Origin: Endomicrobium sp.
GTDB lineage: Bacteria; Elusimicrobiota; Endomicrobiia; Endomicrobiales; Endomicrobiaceae
Assembly: GCA_031264895.1 (NCBI GenBank)
Contig: JAISDI010000006.1
Span: 1-5,294 of the forward strand
DNA: 5,294 nt
Direction: 5' to 3'
This document shows, piece by piece, positions 1 through 5,282 of the stretch. The notes beneath the pieces were generated by a model. That model was not told where the DNA came from. It worked only from the letters and a program-made list of their open reading frames with translations, and did not search any database. How positions within the stretch are numbered: the stretch's first letter is position 1; each line of letters starts with the position of its first letter. Position numbers and translations under genes: made by a program.

Positions 1-20
1 GGCTGGGCTGGGCTGGGCTA
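1..20. repeat. GGCTG pentanucleotide tandem repeat at the window edge
   Basis: Nearly four copies of a GC-rich 5-bp unit (GGGCT in another phase) stand at the extreme left in otherwise very AT-rich DNA. They are in frame with the GtrII-like gene and read as A-Q-P-S-P-A at its visible C-terminal end. Since 5 is not a multiple of 3, gain or loss of a unit would shift the downstream frame. The repeat contains no stop in any minus-strand frame. The array may continue outside the window. An assembly or contig-edge artefact cannot be excluded. Confidence 0.75.
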
Positions 21-2289
21 ATGTATTTATTTTCTGATTTTTACTTAAATCAGTTTTATCAAAATCTAATATATAAGCATCTTTATAGAGAAGCAAATTA
101 TAATAATAATGTTTAGAAACAAGCTCTGCCTCATTAATATGTTCTAATGCCTCGTTCTCTTTCAGTTTCTCTTGCTCATTCAAGACATTAGATCTTTTAA
201 TTTTAAGCCCATAGTACTGCAGCTTGGTTGTACTACTGCCACGTTTTTCCTTAAATCTTTCACTTATAAGCAAAACTTCTATATACGGATACGTTTTAAA
301 TACATTTTTCAATTTTTTAGGTTCATCAATATTTCCTTTAATTGTTAAAATGCCGATATTGTCATCGGTTATTATGTCCATTAAAGAACTCGCAATCAAC
401 GTGTTTATTTCATAATTATAGTGTAAAGCATTTCCGTATGTATAGGACAATCCGAAAGAATAAACCAGAGGTATAGACGACAATAAGATAAGAATAAACC
501 TCAAAATTTTGTTATAAAAATTTAAAAGCAGAAATATGAGCGAAAATAGAAAAACGGAAAAAGAAAAAAACAATCTCGGGTTTATTGAATGATCCTGTAT
601 TATATTAATTCCTAAGACTCCAATAAATAAAATAATAAACGGCGACAAAACAATTATAATTCCGCAAATACGATAAAATTTATCTTTTCCATAGATATAC
701 TTACGGCAAAAAATAGTCGTAATAATACAAAGAGCTATGAACAAAATACCTAATATTATCCATGAAAAATTATTATAGACATGCCAGCCTGAAATAGTAT
801 CAATAATTTCTTTGGCTCTCTCAAAAATAAATATATCCGAAGAACGCAATACGTCATACTTTAAATATCTGCTGTTTTTATAAATGGTGAAATACCATAC
901 TGCCATCGATGAGGAAAAAGAACAAAAACGTGTAAAAAGCAATTTAAGCGCCATTTTAGGATTATCATTATTTTTGACAAGCATTATCATTTCTACAAGC
1001 GCTAGAATAGGGATTATAACAACGGAAGCCTGATATGTCAAAAGACAGCAAAAAGTAAAAATAAACGTAGAAATAACTACCGCAAGAATATTTTTGTTTG
1101 GAACAAAGAAAACCCAAAAACAAAAAATTACCGAAAACAGCATCGGAAGAACATCAAGCTGATAACTTAACGGCTGAAGTAAAAATGGCGATGAAAACAA
1201 ATATATTACCGCGATAACCGACGTAAAAGTATTTTGTGAATTATACTTTTGGGAAAACAAATATGCGCTTAAACATAAAATAAAAGAACCTGTTATAAGC
1301 CCCCACGGAGCAAAATCTGCCAATTTTGTTTTCAAAGAAAACAATTTATACAAAAAAGATGATAAAAACCGGCTGTCCTGATCCCAATAATATTGTTCTA
1401 ACGTTCTTACATAATCGTCAAAAAACGGGACATTTGCAAGGACGATAGGCAGAATATAAAAAAATACCATTATACAGCAAACTGCAAAACCTATGCTAAA
1501 CAAATTCTGTGATAAGTATGCTTTAATCTTTTCAAGATAGACTTCGTTTTTATCTAAAACTTCTATACCATATATAACTTCCCTATTTATACTTTTGTGG
1601 TTAATCTTATACAGCGCTCCTATCGAAAAAATAAACATTATGCAAAGCAAAAACGTCGAAATATTCTGCCAAAAATAAGATTTTTCATAAGAAATATACT
1701 TCAAATTAAAATTCTCTATTTTACCGTCAAATACCCTTTCATTTTTGGTATTTGCTCCTGCTTTTATTGATGAGAATTTAATTTTTCTGTCAAGTTTTTT
1801 GTGAACAATTTCATTTCCGTTGAGAATACTTACTGCTTCGCCGTCTTTTGATATTCTTATCTCCAAATGATTTAATTTCTCTTTTTCAAACGGCATTTTT
1901 TTATTTAAAAAATTTACGAGATATTTTCCATTCTCATCTGCTTTATAATCAAGCGCTATTTCCCCTTCGGCATTAATATCTATAATAATTCCTTCTTTCG
2001 AACCCATATCAAAAAGCGTTTGAAAATTACTGAAAGAATATGCCGAAAAATCCATAGACATTTCAACGGAATTTGAATATCTAGCAGAGACATTTTTGAA
2101 CTCGAAAGGTTTTTGTTTTTCAGTATCGGCAGATTTGCTGTCATAAACTGCCGCGGAAACAATTTCCTGTCCGACTTGTATGTATTTTATAAGTTTTCCA
2201 TCTGCCGCATACAAAAGAATAATCGTAATAATCAGCAAACTTATTAATCCTGTATTTATATTAAATATGAAGTTTAATACTTTTTTCAT
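1..2289 (-). CDS. GtrII-family membrane glucosyltransferase with N-terminal LamG-like extracytoplasmic domain (3' end outside window)
   Basis: The frame is open from an ATG at 2287-2289 to base 1, giving 763 codons and no stop; an in-frame TAA lies just upstream at 2302-2304, so this ATG is the only sensible start. It has an AAGGGA ribosome binding site 8 nt upstream. Apparent layout: membrane segment at residues 12-28; an outside domain at about 60-200 with a jelly-roll pattern (LNHLEIRISKDG, then ILNGNEIV, then FDGKIENFNLKY); a second membrane segment near 208-226; then a polytopic core from about 266 to 615. The core carries PFFDDYVR (D291, D292, R295) in the first outside loop, W302, R307, PLSYQLDVLPM near 373-383 and LLTYQAS near 416-422, which fit the GtrII glucosyltransferase family (GT-C fold). 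A hydrophilic tail follows. By family knowledge it would move glucose from undecaprenyl phosphate to a surface polysaccharide outside the membrane; the acceptor is unknown. It is visibly more AT-rich than the plus-strand enzyme gene, as transferred surface-glycan genes often are. The family call is good, the exact sugar is not known. Confidence 0.85.
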   Translation of the reverse strand, partial: MKKVLNFIFNINTGLISLLIITIILLYAADGKLIKYIQVGQEIVSAAVYDSKSADTEKQKPFEFKNVSARYSNSVEMSMDFSAYSFSNFQTLFDMGSKEGIIIDINAEGEIALDYKADENGKYLVNFLNKKMPFEKEKLNHLEIRISKDGEAVSILNGNEIVHKKLDRKIKFSSIKAGANTKNERVFDGKIENFNLKYISYEKSYFWQNISTFLLCIMFIFSIGALYKINHKSINREVIYGIEVLDKNEVYLEKIKAYLSQNLFSIGFAVCCIMVFFYILPIVLANVPFFDDYVRTLEQYYWDQDSRFLSSFLYKLFSLKTKLADFAPWGLITGSFILCLSAYLFSQKYNSQNTFTSVIAVIYLFSSPFLLQPLSYQLDVLPMLFSVIFCFWVFFVPNKNILAVVISTFIFTFCCLLTYQASVVIIPILALVEMIMLVKNNDNPKMALKLLFTRFCSFSSSMAVWYFTIYKNSRYLKYDVLRSSDIFIFERAKEIIDTISGWHVYNNFSWIILGILFIALCIITTIFCRKYIYGKDKFYRICGIIIVLSPFIILFIGVLGINIIQDHSINPRLFFSFSVFLFSLIFLLLNFYNKILRFILILLSSIPLVYSFGLSYTYGNALHYNYEINTLIASSLMDIITDDNIGILTIKGNIDEPKKLKNVFKTYPYIEVLLISERFKEKRGSSTTKLQYYGLKIKRSNVLNEQEKLKENEALEHINEAELVSKHYYYNLLLYKDAYILDFDKTDLSKNQKINTLAQPSPA

Positions 2290-2306
2290 TATTAGAATCC
2301 CTTATC
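2290..2306 (-). promoter_or_regulatory. Ribosome binding site linking the two glycosyltransferase genes
   Basis: Only 17 nt separate the TAA of the GtrB-like gene from the ATG of the GtrII-like gene. On the minus strand this spacer contains AAGGGA followed by 8 nt and the ATG. There is no room for a promoter or terminator, so the two genes should be co-transcribed, and this site fixes the downstream start. Confidence 0.8.
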
Positions 2307-3242
2307 TTAAAAATTGATTTTTTCGCCGACTATATATAAAGGTCTGTTTCTTGTTTCTTCGAGAAGTCTTCCCAGATATTCGCCTATTACTCCCAAACAT
2401 ATAAGCTGTACACCGCCGAAAAATAAAACGGCTATGAATGTTGAAGCGTATCCCGGTACGTCCACGCCGTGAATAACCGTTCTAAAAACTATGTATCCGC
2501 CGTACACAAAAGAAATGAAAGCGATTACCATACCCAGATATGTCCAGATTCTTAGAGGTAAAGTTGAAGAGGAACTTATACCGTCCAGAGCAAAATTCCA
2601 CAATTTCCAATAATTGAATTTTGTTTTACCGGCAGCGCGTTTTTGTCTTACATATTCTATGCCTACGGATTTATAGCCCGGCCAGTTAAAAATATATTTC
2701 ATAAATAATTTTTTATCGTGAATTTGTTTAATGCCGTCTATTATCTTTCTGTCGATAAGTCTGAAATCTCCCGTGTTTTTATGTATAGGGCTGTCCGATA
2801 TTTTATTGACCAAATCATAAAAATAATTTGCCGTAACTCTTTTAAGAAATGTATCGGTTTGTCTGTCGGAACGGACGCCGTAAACGTTATCGTAACCCTC
2901 TTTCCATTTGTTTATAAATTCAACAATCAGTTCTGCCGGATCCTGCAAGTCAACATCAATAATAACAGCAGCTTTTCCGCAACAGGCTTCAAGAGCGGCA
3001 TACATCGCTTTTTCTTTGCCGAAATTCCTTGAAAAAGAAATTATTTTGATCCTTTTGTCTTTTTGCGCGAACTCTTTTAAAATCCGTAAAGTATCGTCTG
3101 TGCTGCCGTCATTTACGCAAATAATTTCAAAACTGTATTCTTTGAGTTTATTTAAAACCTTAAAGATTTCGCTAAAAAATACTTCTATTACTTCCTGCTC
3201 ATTATACATCGGCGCTATTATTGATAAATCTTCAGAGTCCAT
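2307..3242 (-). CDS. GtrB-like polyprenyl-phosphate glycosyltransferase (GT2 family)
   Basis: This 311-residue protein is a family 2 glycosyltransferase that transfers a sugar, probably glucose, from its nucleotide donor to undecaprenyl phosphate on the cytoplasmic face. Visible motifs are SIIAPMYNEQEVI at about 7-19, VNDGSTDD at 43-50, SRNFGKEKAM at 71-80, the metal/nucleotide site DVDLQDP at 96-102, FRLIDRKII near 160-168 and the basic QKRAAGKTKF near 200-209. Two membrane segments follow at about 230-255 and 266-290, then the conserved tail EYLGRLLEETRNRPLYIV. Length and order match GtrB/YkcC-type proteins. A GTG nine bases further upstream (3249-3251) is in frame, but it sits inside the AAAGGTG ribosome binding site that serves the ATG at 3240-3242, so the ATG was chosen. 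It heads the operon with the GtrII-like gene. No GtrA flippase gene is adjacent in the window. Other related lipid-linked sugars (GlcNAc, aminoarabinose-type) cannot be excluded. Confidence 0.93.
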   Translation of the reverse strand: MDSEDLSIIAPMYNEQEVIEVFFSEIFKVLNKLKEYSFEIICVNDGSTDDTLRILKEFAQKDKRIKIISFSRNFGKEKAMYAALEACCGKAAVIIDVDLQDPAELIVEFINKWKEGYDNVYGVRSDRQTDTFLKRVTANYFYDLVNKISDSPIHKNTGDFRLIDRKIIDGIKQIHDKKLFMKYIFNWPGYKSVGIEYVRQKRAAGKTKFNYWKLWNFALDGISSSSTLPLRIWTYLGMVIAFISFVYGGYIVFRTVIHGVDVPGYASTFIAVLFFGGVQLICLGVIGEYLGRLLEETRNRPLYIVGEKINF

Positions 3243-3248
3243 GTTTTT

Positions 3249-3255
3249 CACCTTT
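3249..3255 (-). promoter_or_regulatory. Ribosome binding site of the GtrB-like gene
   Basis: The minus strand reads AAAGGTG, then 6 nt, then ATG at 3242. The GTG within this motif is an alternative start but would have no ribosome binding site of its own, so the site decides in favour of the ATG. Confidence 0.7.
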
Positions 3256-3297
3256 AATTTTATACGAATCTCACCGTTTTAAGTAATTTTTAATCCT

Positions 3298-3340
3298 AAA
3301 AAATAAAAAAAACCAGCTACGGTTTTAACCATTCCGGTTT
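3298..3340 (-). terminator. Intrinsic terminator in the leader of the glycosyltransferase operon
   Basis: On the minus strand the stem AAACCGG/CUGGUUU (7 bp, one G-U pair; 3334-3340 with 3310-3316) is followed inward by a small internal loop and a 5-bp stem AUGGU/ACCGU (3328-3332 with 3319-3323), closed by the tetraloop UAAA. Directly after it comes a U-tract of five U, one A and six more U. The plus strand has no T-run after the hairpin, so the direction is minus. It points at the GtrB-like gene and ends about 55 nt before its ATG. It therefore either attenuates that operon or ends a short minus-strand transcript. Confidence 0.7.
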
Positions 3341-3428
3341 AAATTTTAAAATACATAAATGCCGTAATTAAAAAATACGGATAATCATATATTAAAGAGA
3401 GATTGTTCTGTTCTGTCACAGCCGACAT
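3339..3428 (-). CDS. Possible 29-residue aromatic-rich leader peptide
   Basis: A short frame starts at ATG 3426-3428, with AGGA five nt upstream, and ends at a TAA whose last bases form the foot of the terminator stem. The second half reads YDYPYFLITAFMYF: seven Tyr/Phe among 14 residues. Position, size, own ribosome binding site and the directly following terminator are what an attenuation leader peptide would show. Against it: TAT and TTT codons are common by chance in DNA this AT-rich, and nothing known links Tyr or Phe supply to surface glucosylation. The same frame can be extended to a GTG at 3534-3536 (65 residues, hydrophobic), but that start has no clear ribosome binding site. I do not recognise it from any family. 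Confidence 0.3.
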   Translation of the reverse strand: MSAVTEQNNLSLIYDYPYFLITAFMYFKI

Positions 3429-3465
3429 ATTTATCCTATTACAAGAATTTATAAAGTTAACAATG

Positions 3466-3471
3466 ATTATA
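3466..3471 (-). promoter_or_regulatory. Possible -10 box for leader and glycosyltransferase operon
   Basis: The minus strand has a perfect TATAAT, preceded by TTTTG, 38 nt upstream of the mini-ORF start. No good -35 hexamer is found 16-18 nt upstream, and the TG lies directly against the hexamer rather than one base away, so it is not a standard extended -10. In DNA this AT-rich a TATAAT can occur by chance. If used, the transcript would have a leader of roughly 215 nt containing the mini-ORF and terminator. Confidence 0.35.
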
Positions 3472-3530
3472 CAAAATATTGCGCAAAAATGAATAAGGTT
3501 AAAAAAAGTTAAAAAGACTTGATAGGGAAA

Positions 3531-3559
3531 TTGCACTTCAAAATTTAAAAAGATATAAT
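3531..3559 (+). promoter_or_regulatory. Promoter of the citrate synthase-like gene
   Basis: TTGCAC (3531-3536) and a perfect TATAAT (3554-3559) are separated by exactly 17 bp. The -35 keeps the TTG core only. Transcription would start near 3566, giving a leader of about 40 nt before the ATG at 3607. TTCAA (3537-3541) and TTGAA (3561-3565) form a short inverted pair around the -10, which might be an operator but is weak. Confidence 0.6.
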
Positions 3560-3588
3560 ATTGAATTAATATAAATTTGATGTTAATA

Positions 3589-3600
3589 AGGGAGGAGGCG
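3589..3600 (+). promoter_or_regulatory. Very strong ribosome binding site deciding the start at 3607
   Basis: AGGGAGGAGG is an extended match to the 16S anti-Shine-Dalgarno and ends 8 nt before the ATG at 3607. In-frame starts at 3577 (TTG) and 3580 (ATG) lie upstream of this site and have none of their own, so they are unlikely to be used. Confidence 0.9.
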
Positions 3601-3606
3601 CCATAT

Positions 3607-4980
3607 ATGCTTACATTTAATAAGAAGAAGAATATTCTTGAACCGGAAGAATACCATTACGAACTCCAAGACGTAAAAGAGCCGAACCTTTTCAGGGAAA
3701 CTTTTCAATATACCGAAGTACCTAAAATAGGATTCAACAATTCAGTAGTGCCTATGAGCGTTCCCAACGATATCTGGATCACGGACACCACGTTTCGCGA
3801 CGGTCAGCAGGCAATGGATCCGTTTACCTCGGATCAGATAGCCGATCTTTACGAATTAATGCACAAGCTCGGAGGGCCTAACGGAATTATCAAACAGACG
3901 GAATTTTTTCTTTATTCCGACAAAGATAAAGAGGCCGTAAGAAAATGTCAGGAAAAAGATTATGCGTTTCCCATGATAACTTCATGGATAAGAGCGAACA
4001 AAAACGATTTTAAACTTGTTAAAGAAATGGGACTGAAAGAAACCGGAATTTTAACTTCATGCTCGGATTATCACATATTTTTAAAGCTGAAAAAAACCAG
4101 AAGGGAAGCTTTAAATATGTACCTCGACATAGTAAAAGCGGCACTTTCCGAAGGAATCATACCGCGCTGCCATTTTGAAGACATAACAAGAGCCGATTTT
4201 TACGGTTTCGTAGTTCCTTTTGCCGTAGAACTCATGAAACTTTCAAAAGAAGCAAAAATGCCGGTAAAGATCAGAGCGTGCGACACTTTGGGTTTTGGCG
4301 TAAGTTATCCGGGAGCTGCAATGCCCAGAAATGTTAACGGAATTATGTTCGGACTCACGCATCATGCGGGCGTCCCTTCGGAATACATCGAATGGCACGG
4401 ACACAATGACTTTTATAGAGCGTTGAGCAATTCCACTGCGGCATGGCTTTACGGCTGCTGCGGAATAAACGGCTCGCTGCTTGGAATAGGCGAAAGAACC
4501 GGTAACACTCCGGTTGAAGCTTTGGCTATAGAGTATGTGGCTTTCAGAGGCGCGACAAACGGTATAGATTTATCCGCGATTACGGAAATTGCCGAATATT
4601 TCAAAAGAGAGCTTAACTATGACATACCAAAAAACCAGCCTTTTGTAGGCGCAAATTTTAATATGACAAAAGCCGGCATTCATGCCGACGGCCTTTTAAA
4701 AGAACAGGAAATTTATAATGTGTTTGACACGCAGGCAATTTTAAACAGACCGCCGGAAGTTGAGATAACAGACAGAGCCGGACTTGCCGGAATTGCATTT
4801 TGGATAAATACGCAAATGCCGGGACTTAGAATTTCCGAAGATAAAATCGATAAGAATGATCCTGCGGTAGTTAAAATTAAAGAAGACATTGACGCGCTGT
4901 TTAAAAACGGAAGGACAACTTCCATGACGCACGCGGAAATGTTGGAACTGGCAAAAAAATATTTTCCGCAGTATGCTTAA
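3607..4980 (+). CDS. DRE-TIM metallolyase acyltransferase, probable Re-citrate synthase
   Basis: This 457-residue cytoplasmic enzyme belongs to the isopropylmalate/homocitrate synthase superfamily, which condenses acetyl-CoA with a 2-oxo acid on a divalent metal. Visible signatures are DTTFRDGQQ at 60-68 (R64 and D65 of the catalytic RDGxQ motif), CHFEDITRAD at 188-197, KIRACDTLG at 221-229, the metal-binding WHGHND at 263-268 (H264, H266), GERTGN at 295-300 and AGIHADG at 356-362. There is no leucine-binding regulatory domain of the LeuA type: only about 95 residues follow the HADG motif. The N-terminal extension (EPNLFRETFQY...PNDIWITDTTFRDGQQ) and overall length match from memory the Re-citrate synthases described in Clostridium kluyveri and Syntrophus. 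The proposed reaction is oxaloacetate plus acetyl-CoA to citrate, supplying 2-oxoglutarate and glutamate in anaerobes without the usual Si-citrate synthase. Homocitrate or isopropylmalate synthase are alternatives that motif reading cannot rule out; automatic pipelines often use those names. The gene stands alone, divergent from the glycosyltransferases. The superfamily is nearly certain, the Re-citrate role moderately so. Confidence 0.9.
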   Translation: MLTFNKKKNILEPEEYHYELQDVKEPNLFRETFQYTEVPKIGFNNSVVPMSVPNDIWITDTTFRDGQQAMDPFTSDQIADLYELMHKLGGPNGIIKQTEFFLYSDKDKEAVRKCQEKDYAFPMITSWIRANKNDFKLVKEMGLKETGILTSCSDYHIFLKLKKTRREALNMYLDIVKAALSEGIIPRCHFEDITRADFYGFVVPFAVELMKLSKEAKMPVKIRACDTLGFGVSYPGAAMPRNVNGIMFGLTHHAGVPSEYIEWHGHNDFYRALSNSTAAWLYGCCGINGSLLGIGERTGNTPVEALAIEYVAFRGATNGIDLSAITEIAEYFKRELNYDIPKNQPFVGANFNMTKAGIHADGLLKEQEIYNVFDTQAILNRPPEVEITDRAGLAGIAFWINTQMPGLRISEDKIDKNDPAVVKIKEDIDALFKNGRTTSMTHAEMLELAKKYFPQYA

Positions 4981-5110
4981 ATCCGGATATTCTATTAGAA
5001 ATAACGAAGAATAATAGATTGAAAACACTATGAGTTATGCAAAATAAAAAAGGTCAAAAAAAGCATAGGAAAAAAAGGTAACAAATAGGTGTTTCTAAAA
5101 TATTGTTCGT
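4981..5110. other. A-rich noncoding stretch after the citrate synthase-like gene
   Basis: No gene or convincing terminator is seen. There is an ATCCGGAT palindrome right after the stop codon, a 7-bp AT-only inverted pair TCTATTA/TAATAGA (4991-4997 and 5012-5018) without a T-run, and an imperfect inverted pair GAAAACACTAT (5021-5031) / ATAGGTGTTTC (5085-5095). The plus strand is strongly A-rich at 5038-5084. Confidence 0.5.
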
Positions 5111-5245
5111 CATTCCCGAAAGTTTTTAAATTCTGTAATTCCACAGAAGCCTGCCCCGTAAGGTTTTAATACGGGGGGAATTGTTCCTTAAAAAAATAGT
5201 ATATAGTTAAGTGTATAAGAGGTGTTGGAAGATTGTTCGGGAATG
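5111..5245. repeat. REP-like palindromic repeat cluster
   Basis: CATTCCCGAA (5111-5120) is repeated inverted and exact as TTCGGGAATG (5236-5245). CCCG-AAAG-TTTTTAA near 5115-5129 recurs in direct orientation as CCCG-TAAG-GTTTTAA at 5155-5169, matching at about 13 of 16 positions. Between them lie two hairpins, TTCTGT/ACAGAA and CCCCGTA/TACGGGG. Intergenic, GC-rich palindromes with a CATTCCCG core are the style of bacterial REP elements. I cannot name the family, and copy number elsewhere in the genome is unknown. Confidence 0.5.
5131..5182 (+). other. Potential pseudoknot-forming hairpin pair
   Basis: Hairpin one has stem TTCTGT (5131-5136) / ACAGAA (5143-5148) with loop AATTCC. Hairpin two has stem CCCCGTA (5154-5160) / TACGGGG (5170-5176) with a 9-nt loop. 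The bases directly after hairpin two, GGAATT (5177-5182), are fully complementary to the loop of hairpin one. In RNA this would give a pseudoknot stacked on hairpin two. AATTCC/GGAATT could also be just two halves of repeat palindromes. No known riboswitch or RNA family was recognised. Confidence 0.4.
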
Positions 5246-5282
5246 GGGCTAAAAGCCCGTATGGATAAGAATCTCCAACGCC
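5221..5282. other. Long stem-loop at the right end, possible structured RNA
   Basis: GGTGTTGG-A-AGATT (5221-5234) pairs with AATCTCCAACGCC (5270-5282): 13 pairs including one G-U, with a single bulged A. Inside is a smaller hairpin GGGCT-AAA-AGCCC (5246-5258). The short pair CCT-AA-AGG follows at 5281-5288. The outer G-U pair with otherwise intact pairing hints at selection on RNA rather than a plain DNA palindrome. The strand and the extent past the window are unknown, and no family was recognised. Confidence 0.4.

Noticed and set aside
224..415. 63-codon plus-strand frame
   Set aside because: It lies antisense inside the 763-codon GtrII-like frame, which has recognisable motifs and a ribosome binding site. 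It has no ribosome binding site of note and is a shadow.
3260..3265. TATAAA just upstream of the GtrB-like start as a promoter
   Set aside because: It would place the transcription start inside the ribosome binding site, and no -35 is seen at the right distance.
2718..3282. Two overlapping plus-strand frames (2718-3032 and 2908-3282)
   Set aside because: Both are antisense to the well-supported GtrB-like gene and their translations resemble no known protein.
3577..3606. Longer N-terminus of the citrate synthase-like protein starting at TTG 3577 or ATG 3580
   Set aside because: The extra ten codons contain the strong ribosome binding site itself, so translation should start at 3607.
4991..5018. 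Terminator for the citrate synthase-like gene
   Set aside because: The 7-bp stem is all A/T, the loop is 14 nt and no T-run follows.
4713..5028. Minus-strand frames opposite the 3' end of the citrate synthase-like gene
   Set aside because: They are antisense shadows of a conserved coding region, without ribosome binding sites or recognisable products.
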